DNA of 64,000 nt from assembly GCF_947495315.1 (NCBI RefSeq), contig NZ_CANLYD010000008.1, positions 62,001 to 126,000 of the forward strand, written 5' to 3'. A model generated the notes under the pieces. The model ran no database searches. It was not told where the DNA came from and saw nothing but the letters and a program-made list of their open reading frames with translations. Origin of the DNA: an uncultured Aquimarina sp. (GTDB lineage: Bacteria; Bacteroidota; Bacteroidia; Flavobacteriales; Flavobacteriaceae). Positions 29,001 to 37,484 of the stretch are shown here, in pieces; position 1 is the first letter of the stretch, and every line of letters starts with the position of its first letter. Made by a program: the position numbers and the translations under genes.

Positions 29001-30856
29001 GGAAAGAAAATGAAGATGGAACTGCAACGTTAACAGGTACTGTTTTAGATTATACAGTAACTCAAGAAACATATGAGTTGGATGTGACATATTCGGGTAG
29101 AACTACTATAGTACCGACGAATAGTCCTAAAGAGCACGAGTGTAATAATGAAGATGCAACTGGTTGGGCGTATTATCCTGAAATGAACGGTACGATTACT
29201 AAAACAGATGGTTCAGAAGTGATTACTATTACAAGAAGAGGAGAAGCATTTCAGGTTGGAAATGGGGCTAATGTTTTCGAAACTGAAGAAGGTAAAAATG
29301 GTGCTTCAGGATGGATTGATGTAGTTGATGGTTATTTCGCTTATGGAGATATCAACATTAATTTTGGTGATTGTATTACAACTGGAGCAGGAGAAGCAAA
29401 TTATTTATGGTCCACAGGAGAAACTACTCAAAGTATTACTGTGTCACCAGAAGAAGGTACAACGTATACGGTTACCGTAACCGGCTGTACAGATTGTGTG
29501 GGTGAAGATGAAGTAACAGTAACTGTAGATTCCGCAACCGCAGATGCTGGAGATGATCAGGATATTTGTGCTGGAGATACAGCGACACTTACAGTTGTTG
29601 GAGATGGAGATATAGTATGGTCAACTGGAGCAACAACAGCTAGTATCGAAGTTTCTCCGCAAGAAACTACAACTTATAGTGTTATAGTTTCTAACGGTAG
29701 TTGTGAAGCTACTGACGAGGTAGCTGTTGTAGTAAGTTCTGCAACCGCTAATGCTGGAGATGATCAGAATATTTGTGCTGGAGATACAGCGACACTTACA
29801 GTTGTTGGAGATGGAGATGTAGTATGGTCAACTGGAGCAACAACAGCTAGTATAGTAGTTTCTCCACAAGAAACTACTACTTATAGTGTTACAGTTTCTA
29901 ATGGTAGTTGTGAAGCTACTGACGAGGTAACTATTGTAGTAGGTTCTGCAACTGCAGATGCAGGAGAAGATCAGACTATAGCTATAGGAGAAACTACTAC
30001 CCTTACTGCAATAGGTGGTGATACATATTTATGGTCTACAGGTGAGACTACAGCAACTATTGTTGTTTCTCCAGAAGAAACAACAACATATAGTGTTACA
30101 GTATCTTTAAATGGTTGTTCAGCTGTTGATGATGTTACTGTTTTTGTAGAAGGTTGTACCCTTACTGCAGATGCAGGGGAAGATCAGGAAATATGCTATG
30201 GTGAAGAGGTAGTACTTACCGTTCAAGGTGAAGGAGATATTTTGTGGTCCACAGGAGAAACTACTGCTAGTATTACGGTTTCTCCAGGAAACACTACTAC
30301 ATATACAGTTATTGTAACAAGTGGAGATTGTGAAGCAATGGATGAGGTGAAAGTAAATGTAACTATAGTAGAAGTAAATGCAGGAAGAGATAAGTTTTTG
30401 TGCGAAGGATTTGGAGAAGAAGCAACATTAACGGCTTCTTTAGGAGATAGTTATTTATGGTCTACTGGTGAGACTACGAGAATTATTATTGTTTCTCCGG
30501 CAGTTACAACAGATTACACACTAACAGTAACTATTGGAGACTGCAGTGCTACAGATCAGGTAACTGTTTTTGTAGATAATTGTGATGAGAGTATAATTGC
30601 AACAAGTGTGTATCCTACTGTGTTAAAATCAGGAGAGACACTTACTGTGGATGTAATGTCTAAGAAAGATCAAAATGTGTATGTGTCCTTTTATAGTATG
30701 TCTGGGGCTACCATAATTCCGACAGCTAAAAATGTAATTCAAAAAGGTAAAACATCTCTAACTTTTGATATGGTTGGATCAATACCTTCTGGAATGTATT
30801 TGGTAAAAATAAATAAAGAAGAAGGTACTGAATACAAAAAGATTATTATAAAATAG
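26048..30856 (+). CDS. Choice-of-anchor A family T9SS cargo protein with tandem Ig/PKD-like repeats (1602 aa)
   Basis: An N-terminal hydrophobic export signal precedes a choice-of-anchor A domain (about 60-350; GYNAFVRYNTTVHGGDTEGP). Next come repeated Ig/PKD-like units beginning DAGEDQ and containing LWSTGETT and TTYTVTVT. The first three carry an inserted module of about 165 residues (SNVDLEWNELADGTATL, NSPKEHECNNED, RRGPAFQ-GNGANV). The last 80 residues are a type A T9SS sorting domain (VYPT opening, GMYLVKI near the end), predicting secretion across the outer membrane and surface attachment. It is probably an adhesin or matrix protein. A terminator follows. Confidence 0.9.
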   Translation: MSKTTNKLNLLSNKIGATPIVSSLFGLTMIVIFIMTSGFKNIDDKSNVASYSTASVCNNPLSEALGYNAFVRYNTTVHGGDTEGPIALGGDLIIDGIITLAAQTAGSNFFNGDDQASSLVVNGKVIYNSGEGIHLNQGYVKVGDLDGSSVFDVDYNNASVNTRVTSGNYESKPRVQVQRKQAQNSVGQANLIDFEAAFALFEAKSISYSNMQPNVTVGSDNKILLTQNIINVLNITGTELQNLPYLTFENTPNQDTPLIINVDASGDFEWNILNLTGIGDQQGTFIIWNFYNNSSLTLKGGSTIIGSVLAPKSDVIKDSSGNINGQVIAANYDHIQGELHQHVFDSCTDDEIGCQLTVDAGEDAEFCGEGEVTLTATISGESECVDCTGEYGVENTNNCKRDQDYVMWLTDGDNPRWFSNVDLEWNELADGTATLTGTIFDHTLTQTTYEVNAIYSGRTSTAPANSPKGHECNTEDESAWIYYTGLTGTVTSTDGSWSIDLSRRGPAFQLGNGANVTETELGKYGACGWFNTTDGQYNRGDFNFNLGDCVTTSTTAVSYLWSTGETTPSITVNQGGTYTVTVKDCENCEASDAVEVVINDAPQVNAGEDQEICLGDEVTLTATTSGNESCESCIEYGIQNTDFCRGDENYVLWLKGGRFFSNVDLEWNELADGTATLKGTVFDYTNTQSNYEIDAVFTGKTTNTPTNSPKEHECNNEDESGWEYYTEFTGTITSADGSWSTSLTRRGPAFQMGNGANVTETEPGKFGACGWFDTTDSEYSVGDFNFNLGDCITSETNNTSFLWSTGETTESITVSPDEDTLYSVTVTNCNGCSGTDEVMVLVKSAAVDAGDDQNVCLGETITLSATGEGTFLWSTGETIETITVTPTETTTYTVTATSGSCEASDSVTVVVNDPVIVDAGEDQEICLGEEVTLTAQASGIENCTDCTEYTITGTDYCAGNHDFVIWMTNADRSDKRWYSNVDLVWKENEDGTATLTGTVLDYTVTQETYELDVTYSGRTTIVPTNSPKEHECNNEDATGWAYYPEMNGTITKTDGSEVITITRRGEAFQVGNGANVFETEEGKNGASGWIDVVDGYFAYGDININFGDCITTGAGEANYLWSTGETTQSITVSPEEGTTYTVTVTGCTDCVGEDEVTVTVDSATADAGDDQDICAGDTATLTVVGDGDIVWSTGATTASIEVSPQETTTYSVIVSNGSCEATDEVAVVVSSATANAGDDQNICAGDTATLTVVGDGDVVWSTGATTASIVVSPQETTTYSVTVSNGSCEATDEVTIVVGSATADAGEDQTIAIGETTTLTAIGGDTYLWSTGETTATIVVSPEETTTYSVTVSLNGCSAVDDVTVFVEGCTLTADAGEDQEICYGEEVVLTVQGEGDILWSTGETTASITVSPGNTTTYTVIVTSGDCEAMDEVKVNVTIVEVNAGRDKFLCEGFGEEATLTASLGDSYLWSTGETTRIIIVSPAVTTDYTLTVTIGDCSATDQVTVFVDNCDESIIATSVYPTVLKSGETLTVDVMSKKDQNVYVSFYSMSGATIIPTAKNVIQKGKTSLTFDMVGSIPSGMYLVKINKEEGTEYKKIIIK
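29534..29947 (+). repeat. 207-bp tandem duplication inside the T9SS cargo gene
   Basis: Two consecutive 207-base units (69 residues each), starting at 29534 and 29741, are nearly identical at the nucleotide level. A more diverged unit starts at 29948 in the same register. The near identity suggests a recent in-frame duplication, and copy number may vary between strains. Confidence 0.85.
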
Positions 30857-30880
30857 TAAACATTCAAAATAATATTTTTA

Positions 30881-30914
30881 AAACTGCCTGGAATTTTTTT
30901 CAGGCAGTTTTTTT
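30881..30914 (+). terminator. Intrinsic terminator after the anchor-A protein gene
   Basis: AAACTGCCTG pairs with CAGGCAGTTT across a 10-base T-rich loop and is followed by a T-run. Confidence 0.9.
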
Positions 30915-31008
30915 ATGAAAATATAAATTATTTATAATTTATTCTTTTCGTAACATTAAGGATATACTCATTATTGATTTTTGATAGCTAATTCAAATCA
31001 AATTAATA

Positions 31009-32532
31009 ATGAAAATCTTTAATAAAACTGTTGTAGTTCTTGCTGTAGTAAGCATGTTTATTTCTTGTAATTCTGATGACGATAATGTCATAGATCCTAT
31101 CGATATAGCTGATTTAACTTTTAAAAAAATTGGAACCTTCAGTAATGGTATGGGTGAAGAGGGATTTGCGGAGATTTCGGCATTCGATCCCATTACCAAT
31201 AAGTTGTTTATTGTGAATCCTAATGATACCGAAATATCAGTTTGGGATTTATCTAATCCGGCAACTCCAATACCAGGTACTAATATAACAGTGAATGGAG
31301 TGCCAAATAGTGTAGCTGTTTCTAATGGAGTAGTTGCTGTTGCTTTGGAAAACGCAGCCAATAAGCAGGCTAACGGAACTATAGCTACTTATAATTCTGA
31401 TACTCAATCTTTATTAAATACATATGATGCTGGAGCGCTACCTGATATGGTAACTTTTAGCCCAGATGGTAAATTCATCTTAGCTGCTAATGAAGGTGAA
31501 CCGGATGATTTGTATGAAAATGACCCAGAAGGATCTGTTACTATTATAGAAGTAGCTTCTGGACAAACAACTAATGCTGGATTTACTGCTTTTAATGGTC
31601 AAACTATTGGCAATGATTTTAGAGTTTTTGGTAAAGGAGCTACTTTGGCACAAGATGTAGAACCAGAATATATAGCCATTTCAGATGATTCTAAAACTGC
31701 CTATGTTTCATTACAAGAAAATAACGGATTAGCTGTAGTAGATCTAGATACTAAAGTAGTTACAGACATTCTTGGACTGGGATTAAAAGACCATTCATTA
31801 CCTCAGAATCAATTAGATGCTAGTAATAGAGATGATGTTTCTGGAAATTTTAAGAATTGGCCAGTGTTTGGAATGTATCAACCGGATGCAATAGAATTTG
31901 TCTCTATTAGCGGCATAGATTATATCATTTCTGCAAATGAAGGAGATGCTAGAGATTATGACGGGTTTTCTGAAGAAGAAAGAGTAAAGGATTTGGTTTT
32001 AGATCCAATCGCATTTCCTGATGCTGCAACTTTGCAGTTAGATGAAAACCTGGGAAGATTAAAAACTACTACAGCTAATGGGGATACAGATGGAGATGGA
32101 GATTATGATGAAATCTATGCATATGGAGGAAGATCTTTTACAATCTGGAGTACATCAGGAAGCGTTATATATGATAGTGGAGATCTAATTGGTAAGAAAA
32201 CTTTTGAGCTAGAGCCTATGCTTTTTAATAACGATGAAGGTGAAATTGATGATCGATCTGATGACAAAGGAGCAGAACCAGAAGCAGTAGAAACTTTAAA
32301 AATAGGAGACAAAACATTGCTCTTTGTTGGATTAGAAAGAACTGGAGGTACTATGGTATTTGATATCTCAAATCCTGCAAGTCCAACATTCTTAGATTGG
32401 ATGGTAGATACTGCAGATGTTGGGCCAGAAGGATTAATAGCAGTAAAAGCGGAGGATAGTCCAACAGGAAATGATTTAGTGATTATAACACATGAGGTTT
32501 CTAATACAATAGCAATTTATGAGATTAAGTAA
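31009..32532 (+). CDS. Choice-of-anchor I family lipoprotein (beta-propeller)
   Basis: The N-terminus has a lipoprotein signal ending FISC followed by NSDDD, an acidic stretch resembling the flavobacterial lipoprotein export signal that directs proteins to the cell surface. The rest is a choice-of-anchor I propeller (NPNDTEISVWDLSNP, DMVTFSPDGKFILAANEGEP, YVSLQENNGLAVVDL). Such proteins are often annotated as phosphatase- or YncE-like. I see no catalytic residues and do not assign an enzymatic role. It is a single-gene unit flanked by terminators. Confidence 0.9.
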   Translation: MKIFNKTVVVLAVVSMFISCNSDDDNVIDPIDIADLTFKKIGTFSNGMGEEGFAEISAFDPITNKLFIVNPNDTEISVWDLSNPATPIPGTNITVNGVPNSVAVSNGVVAVALENAANKQANGTIATYNSDTQSLLNTYDAGALPDMVTFSPDGKFILAANEGEPDDLYENDPEGSVTIIEVASGQTTNAGFTAFNGQTIGNDFRVFGKGATLAQDVEPEYIAISDDSKTAYVSLQENNGLAVVDLDTKVVTDILGLGLKDHSLPQNQLDASNRDDVSGNFKNWPVFGMYQPDAIEFVSISGIDYIISANEGDARDYDGFSEEERVKDLVLDPIAFPDAATLQLDENLGRLKTTTANGDTDGDGDYDEIYAYGGRSFTIWSTSGSVIYDSGDLIGKKTFELEPMLFNNDEGEIDDRSDDKGAEPEAVETLKIGDKTLLFVGLERTGGTMVFDISNPASPTFLDWMVDTADVGPEGLIAVKAEDSPTGNDLVIITHEVSNTIAIYEIK

Positions 32533-32630
32533 TCGTCCATAAAAAGTTTGATGTTTTACAGTAACCAAGATATCTGTAATTGTTTTTATCTTTGAATAAG
32601 TAATTATTTCACTGACTGACTATCAATTAT

Positions 32631-32680
32631 GAAAAAGTTCAATAGGTCGATGCGCTGACCATTGAGCTTTTTCGTTTTTT
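32631..32680. terminator. Bidirectional terminator between convergent genes
   Basis: A long stem, GAAAAAGTTCAATAGGTC with GACCATTGAGCTTTTTC (one bulge and one G-T pair), has T-runs in both directions. It separates the choice-of-anchor I gene from the anti-sigma gene and marks the left border of the accessory island. Confidence 0.88.
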
Positions 32681-32689
32681 AATAATGTA

Positions 32690-33436
32690 CTAGTCTTCTA
32701 AATCATTTAACAAAGCAATTGCACTTTTTTTGTATCTGGTATTTTTAGAAATCAATTCTTTTAGAATCGGAATCATTCTATCTTTTTGATCCATTCTTAA
32801 ATAAGTAAGAGATAAAAACCATTGAGCATCGAAGTGGTTTGTACTTTCTCTTGAAAAAGCCTTAAACAATGTTTCGGCTTTTATCAATTGATCGGTATTG
32901 AGATAACTATTTCCTAAGCATAGTTTTAACTTTTCGTCATTTGGTTTTTGTGCTATCAAGTTTTCCAAGTCAATAATAGTTTCGCTGTATTTCTGACTTT
33001 TATAATTTAACAAAATGTCTTTGAGAACTTTATTTTCCGTAGTATCAACACCTCGTTTAATGTCTCCAATAGGATAGGGAGTATAATACATGGCATATAA
33101 ATCTTGTTCAGTATTATTTTGGAACCAAAAAAAGGTGGATATCCCAATAATAAATATGATGGATGCTGCAATTTTCCAGTAAGATAATACAAGTGATCTT
33201 TTCTTTTGCGTATTATTTTCTTGTGCTAATTCTTCCTTGGCTGTTATTAACTTTCTCCTAAAATCGATTGCTTTTGTACTTGCTAATTCATTTTGAAGTT
33301 CTTTGTGAATTGTTATTTCATTCTTAAGCTCAGGATTAGCTTCTATAAGAGCCTCAAAACTTTCTAATTGCGTTTCAGATAATGAACCTTCAATGTATGC
33401 TTCTATTGTTTCGAATAGTTCTTGTGTCATTTCCAT
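32690..33436 (-). CDS. Putative membrane anti-sigma factor with C-terminal TPR
   Basis: The 248-residue protein starts 13 bases after the ECF sigma stop. Its N-terminal 75 residues (IEAYIEGSLSETQLESFEAL) match the opening of Bacteroidota anti-sigma factors without the zinc-binding Cys/His motif. One transmembrane helix (about 86-106) leads to a periplasmic TPR-like region (about 140-248). The layout predicts cytoplasmic sigma sequestration with a periplasmic protein-binding domain. Direct sigma binding is inferred from operon position and topology. Confidence 0.8.
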   Translation of the reverse strand: MEMTQELFETIEAYIEGSLSETQLESFEALIEANPELKNEITIHKELQNELASTKAIDFRRKLITAKEELAQENNTQKKRSLVLSYWKIAASIIFIIGISTFFWFQNNTEQDLYAMYYTPYPIGDIKRGVDTTENKVLKDILLNYKSQKYSETIIDLENLIAQKPNDEKLKLCLGNSYLNTDQLIKAETLFKAFSRESTNHFDAQWFLSLTYLRMDQKDRMIPILKELISKNTRYKKSAIALLNDLED

Positions 33437-33449
33437 AATTGAAACTTAT

Positions 33450-34022
33450 TTAGTGTCTGTTTTTCAATTCTTCAAAAACAGGATCTGTCTTGATTAATTC
33501 TGTTAGCCTCTTTTTACAATTGAATTTTTTCTTTCTTACATATGATTCAGTGCTGTCTCTTTGTTTTGCAATATCTTTCATCGATAAACCTTTAAAAAAT
33601 AGCATTAGTAGTTCTTGACAAGCCGGGCCTAGTTTCAAAAAATACTTCTGATATACATAACTTCTTTCTTTTTGTTCAATTTCATCAATAATATCCTCGC
33701 TATCCGAGGCAACTATAGAAAGAATACCTTCGTTTTTTATTTCTTTTTTACTCCTTCTTAACTCATTCATCCACATGTTTCTGCATACAGAGTAGATGTA
33801 AGTTCCTAATGAGCTAGTAAGTTGTAAGGAATTGCTTTCAAGTTTCTCGTAAACAAAAACCATGGCATCTTGAAAAATATCTTCAGCATCTTTTTCACTT
33901 CCCGAATTCTTAAGAATAAAGCTTTTTACTTGAGGTAAATACTTTTTGTAACATTCTTTTATAATGGTTTGATCTCCTGCAACAATTCCTGCTAAAATTT
34001 CGTTTTGTATTTTGTTACTCAT
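33450..34022 (-). CDS. ECF sigma factor, candidate master regulator of the 34-58 kb island
   Basis: The 190-residue protein has region 2 (AEDIFQDAMVFVYEKL, YIYSVCRNMWMNELRR) and region 4 with a helix-turn-helix (LLMLFFKGLSMKDIAKQRDS). The element GGTAAC-N16-ACATTAAT lies immediately before its ATG on the same strand (34025-34054). The same element precedes at least six sites in the following 23 kb, so autoregulation and control of the island are a strong inference. The putative anti-sigma gene follows at 13 bases. The distance from the -10 half to the ATG implies a leaderless or nearly leaderless mRNA. Confidence 0.92.
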   Translation of the reverse strand: MSNKIQNEILAGIVAGDQTIIKECYKKYLPQVKSFILKNSGSEKDAEDIFQDAMVFVYEKLESNSLQLTSSLGTYIYSVCRNMWMNELRRSKKEIKNEGILSIVASDSEDIIDEIEQKERSYVYQKYFLKLGPACQELLMLFFKGLSMKDIAKQRDSTESYVRKKKFNCKKRLTELIKTDPVFEELKNRH

Positions 34023-34024
34023 CG

Positions 34025-34055
34025 ATTAATGTTAAATAACTCCGAATTGTTACCC
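34025..34055 (-). promoter_or_regulatory. Island ECF promoter element, sigma gene copy
   Basis: The minus strand reads GGGTAAC (34055-34049), 16 bases, then ACATTAAT (34032-34025), followed within 3 bases by the sigma ATG. It differs from the island consensus ACATAAAG at two of eight -10 positions, and the spacing is exact. Confidence 0.8.
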
Positions 34056-34081
34056 GGTTAGGAATAAAAATATGATATAAA

Positions 34082-34111
34082 AGTAACATATTTATTCTTT
34101 TAACTACTAAT
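34082..34111 (+). promoter_or_regulatory. Degenerate candidate of the island promoter, upstream of the first CHAT-TPR gene
   Basis: AGTAAC, 16 bases, CTACTAAT keeps the spacing and five of six -35 positions, but the -10 half is a poor match and the G-run is missing. It lies about 45 bases before the ATG at 34157. In AT-rich DNA this may be coincidence. Confidence 0.3.
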
Positions 34112-34156
34112 GAAAAAGATTCAATACTATATAAAACTTTAATACAGGATAAGTAT

Positions 34157-37100
34157 ATGCGCGAAAATACAGGTCTTTTAGTAATATTATTGTTTTTATT
34201 TATTTCTAACCCTTGTCGGTCTCAATCCAGAAATGATACACTTGCTGCTCATAGGTATTTTGTTATTGGAGATTCCCTGTTAAATGTGGAGGAATATAAA
34301 AATGCTATTGATAATTTTCAAAATGCAGCGATACGTTATAAGGAAAATGCTTCCTCAAAAAGACATGCAGAAAGTCTTCAGAGAATTACAGATGCCTACT
34401 ACTATTTAAATGATTTTGACAGGGTAATTCTTATCGCAGATGCGGTATTAGGTATTTGTAATGAAAAGCTTGAAAAAGATACGCTAATAGAAGCTAATTC
34501 TCTTATAATCAAAGGGAAAGCATATAAAAGAAAAAATCAGTACGGCAAGGCGATAACGCTATATAAGAAAGCTCTTGAAATCTTGATAAAAAAAGTTGGG
34601 GAGTATCATATTGAAACTGCCTATCTAGAAATATATCTCGGTATAGCATATGACGATTGGGGGCTTTCAGAAGAAGCACAAAAACATTATACCAATTCGT
34701 TAAAAATAAATCAGAAGCTATATGATGAAGGAAAAGATAATGAATTAAATACTGTCTATTTAAACTTAGCTGTTTTATATAGCAGACTTGGATTATACAA
34801 ACAAGCAATTCCTTTTTATGAAGAGGCTATTGCTTTAGATATAGAAAAGTATGGAGAAAAAGATCCGTATTTGGCAGAAAGCTACGGTAATTTAGCGAGT
34901 AATTATAGTAAAATTGGGGAGGATTATATATCACTTCAGTATTTCTATAAAGGGCTGAATATTTGCAAAGAAAACCTCAAAGAAGGAGATGAATACTTTG
35001 CTGTATTATATAACGGAATTGCAACCCAATATACAAAGTTAGAAAAGCTCGATAAAGCCCTTGAAACATATAATAAATCATTAAAAATTTACCAAGATAT
35101 TTATGGTGATTCTCACATAAATACGGCTGAGGTTTTGGGTAACATCGGTGGAACATATAGAATACTTAAAGAGTATGATAAGGCTTTAAATTATTTACAA
35201 AAAGCCAAACAAATTATGGAGTCTCTTTTTGATAAAAACCATAGGAATTTATTTTTACCTAATTATGAGCTTGGTCAATTATATGAACAACTGCAAGAAT
35301 ATGACCTAGCGATCGAATATTATGAAAAAAATCTGGCTATCGCACTACAAAACTTTGGTTTAAAAAATCAAAAGACTTCAGAAGCATATATAGAAATCGC
35401 AAGAATTCAATTGATAAACAAACAATATAAAAAGGCTATAGATACCTATCATAAAGCTATTATTGCGGGATCGAAGAAGTTTAAGGATGAAAAAATTGAT
35501 GCAGTTCCAGAGATCAAAGATTATTTTAATGGGGATACTCAGCTAACCGCTTTATATGGAAAAGCAAAAGCAATAAAACTATTGGCCGAAACTCATAACG
35601 ACACCCAAAATATTAAATTAGCGTACCAGCATTTTTTTATCTGTGATGCATTATTAGATGAAACTAGAATATCGTATCAATCAGCAGAAGACAAAATGTC
35701 TTTAGAAAAAAATGCAAAAGAATTGTACAGGGAAGCTATTAGTGCCGCACTATGGTTGAACCAAAAGACTGGAGATAACAAATACTTGAAGGAAGCTTTT
35801 TATTTTTCAGAGAAAAATAAATCTCGCTTGCTAGACGAGCAACTACGAAAAACGAAAGCGACTAATTTTGCTGGAATCCCTTCTGATAAAATTAAAGAAA
35901 TAGAGGAAGTGAAGATCAAATTAGCTCAGTACACCTCAAAATTGTATGAGTATAAAAGTGAATCAACTGAACAAGATTCAGAACAAATAGATAAGTATTC
36001 GGATTTGGTGTTTTTATACGCTCAAAAAAATGATTCTATTATCAAAGAATTGGCTCATGATTATCCAAAGTATTATAGACTTATTTATGATCATACCATT
36101 GTATCTGTGGATGAGATTCAATCAAAATTACCAAAAAATACCGCCCTTCTGGAATATTTTACCTCAGAATCAAAGATCTATAGTTTTTATATTTCTAATG
36201 ATGCGTTTACCATACAATTATTACATACCGAAAACCTAAAAGAAAAAGTAATTGGTTTTAGGGATGCCATTATCCAAAAGGATATGAATACATATTCTCA
36301 AATTGGGAACACATTGTATAATGATCTAATCGCACCGATCAAATTAAAAGAACAAATAGATAATTTAATCATTGTACCTAGTGGTATTTTATGGCATCTT
36401 AATTTTGACTTATTAATAACAAAAGAATCCGATTATTCTAATCCTCAGGAGATTTCGTATTTCTTAAAAGATAAGGTGATTAGTTATGCTAATTCAGCAG
36501 AATTGTTTTTTTCTGAAACATCAAAAAAACAAAACGTTTTACAAGAATGTTTGGCTTTTTCATTTTCAAATGATAATGCAACTTCATCTTCGTCAATTTC
36601 TATGAATACCTTACGAAACACCAAAGATAATTTGCCAGGTGCTAGAAAAGAAATTAGGGCAATTTCAGAAATTATTGATGGAAAATACTTTTACGGAAAG
36701 CAAGCTGGAGAGGCTAATTTTAAAAAACACGCGAATCAATATGACTTGTTACATCTTGCCATTCACGGAGAATTAGATGATGAGCACCCAGAGAATTCTA
36801 AACTATTCTTTACACAAGATTCATTGTCTAATGAAGATAACTACCTCTATAATCAAGAAATATATAATCTGGAGATTACGGCAGGATTAGTAGTATTAAG
36901 TGCTTGTAATACAGGTGCAGGAAAAATTTCTAAAGGAGAAGGAGTCATGAGTTTAGGTCGTGCATTTCAATACGCTGGAGCCAAAAGCTTGCTACTTACC
37001 TCTTGGGAAGTATCTGATGATACTACTCCCGAGATTATGAAAAACTTCTATCATAATCTTTCTAATGGTATGAATAAAGCAAAAGCATTGCAACAGGCAA

Positions 37101-37297
37101 AACTACAATTTCTGTCCACAGCAAATATGTATCAGACGGATCCGGTATATTGGGGAGGCTTTTATGTATTAGGAGATATTTCTAAGGTCAATCTATCTAA
37201 TACAAAGTATGTATACCTGTATGTATTCATCTCAATAGTAGTTTTAATGATAGGAGTGTTGTTTTTTATGAATAAAAAGAGAAAAACACAGGTTTAA
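34157..37297 (+). CDS. Envelope-anchored TPR-CHAT protein (1046 aa)
   Basis: A signal peptide (LLVILLFLFISNPCRSQ) is followed by about ten TPR units (40-450), a helical linker and a CHAT domain (about 690-1005). Catalytic His870 (LLHLAIHGELDDEHPENS) and Cys917 (VVLSACNTG) are present. A single transmembrane helix (about 1020-1038) and a basic tail (NKKRKTQV) come last. The predicted topology puts TPR and protease domains outside the inner membrane. CHAT is a caspase-like cysteine protease fold and TPRs usually bind partner proteins. The gene diverges from the ECF sigma gene. It is paralogous to the gene at 42068-44854. Substrate unknown. Confidence 0.92.
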   Translation: MRENTGLLVILLFLFISNPCRSQSRNDTLAAHRYFVIGDSLLNVEEYKNAIDNFQNAAIRYKENASSKRHAESLQRITDAYYYLNDFDRVILIADAVLGICNEKLEKDTLIEANSLIIKGKAYKRKNQYGKAITLYKKALEILIKKVGEYHIETAYLEIYLGIAYDDWGLSEEAQKHYTNSLKINQKLYDEGKDNELNTVYLNLAVLYSRLGLYKQAIPFYEEAIALDIEKYGEKDPYLAESYGNLASNYSKIGEDYISLQYFYKGLNICKENLKEGDEYFAVLYNGIATQYTKLEKLDKALETYNKSLKIYQDIYGDSHINTAEVLGNIGGTYRILKEYDKALNYLQKAKQIMESLFDKNHRNLFLPNYELGQLYEQLQEYDLAIEYYEKNLAIALQNFGLKNQKTSEAYIEIARIQLINKQYKKAIDTYHKAIIAGSKKFKDEKIDAVPEIKDYFNGDTQLTALYGKAKAIKLLAETHNDTQNIKLAYQHFFICDALLDETRISYQSAEDKMSLEKNAKELYREAISAALWLNQKTGDNKYLKEAFYFSEKNKSRLLDEQLRKTKATNFAGIPSDKIKEIEEVKIKLAQYTSKLYEYKSESTEQDSEQIDKYSDLVFLYAQKNDSIIKELAHDYPKYYRLIYDHTIVSVDEIQSKLPKNTALLEYFTSESKIYSFYISNDAFTIQLLHTENLKEKVIGFRDAIIQKDMNTYSQIGNTLYNDLIAPIKLKEQIDNLIIVPSGILWHLNFDLLITKESDYSNPQEISYFLKDKVISYANSAELFFSETSKKQNVLQECLAFSFSNDNATSSSSISMNTLRNTKDNLPGARKEIRAISEIIDGKYFYGKQAGEANFKKHANQYDLLHLAIHGELDDEHPENSKLFFTQDSLSNEDNYLYNQEIYNLEITAGLVVLSACNTGAGKISKGEGVMSLGRAFQYAGAKSLLLTSWEVSDDTTPEIMKNFYHNLSNGMNKAKALQQAKLQFLSTANMYQTDPVYWGGFYVLGDISKVNLSNTKYVYLYVFISIVVLMIGVLFFMNKKRKTQV

Positions 37298-37342
37298 TAT
37301 ATTCATAACCAAAGAATAGTGTCAGATAATAATAAAAAGTAT

Positions 37343-37350
37343 TATTTTTG
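37343..37350 (+). promoter_or_regulatory. Candidate housekeeping -7 box before the first L-domain gene
   Basis: TATTTTTG matches TAnnTTTG exactly and lies about 28 bases upstream of the island-type element at 37376-37407. The gene may have both a housekeeping and an ECF promoter. Confidence 0.4.
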
Positions 37351-37375
37351 CGGGCCAAAAAAACACAGGAGAAAT

Positions 37376-37407
37376 GGGGTAACATTCTCGTGGTTTTAAA
37401 CATTAAG
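37376..37407 (+). promoter_or_regulatory. Island ECF promoter element, site A
   Basis: GGGGTAAC (37376-37383), 16 bases, ACATTAAG (37400-37407). The predicted leader to the GTG start at 37485 is about 70 bases. Confidence 0.78.
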
Positions 37408-37484
37408 TATAACGATAAAAAGTGAATAGAAGATAAAGGGCTTCTTTTTAATTAGATATACGAACCCAAAATAAAACAAGAAAA

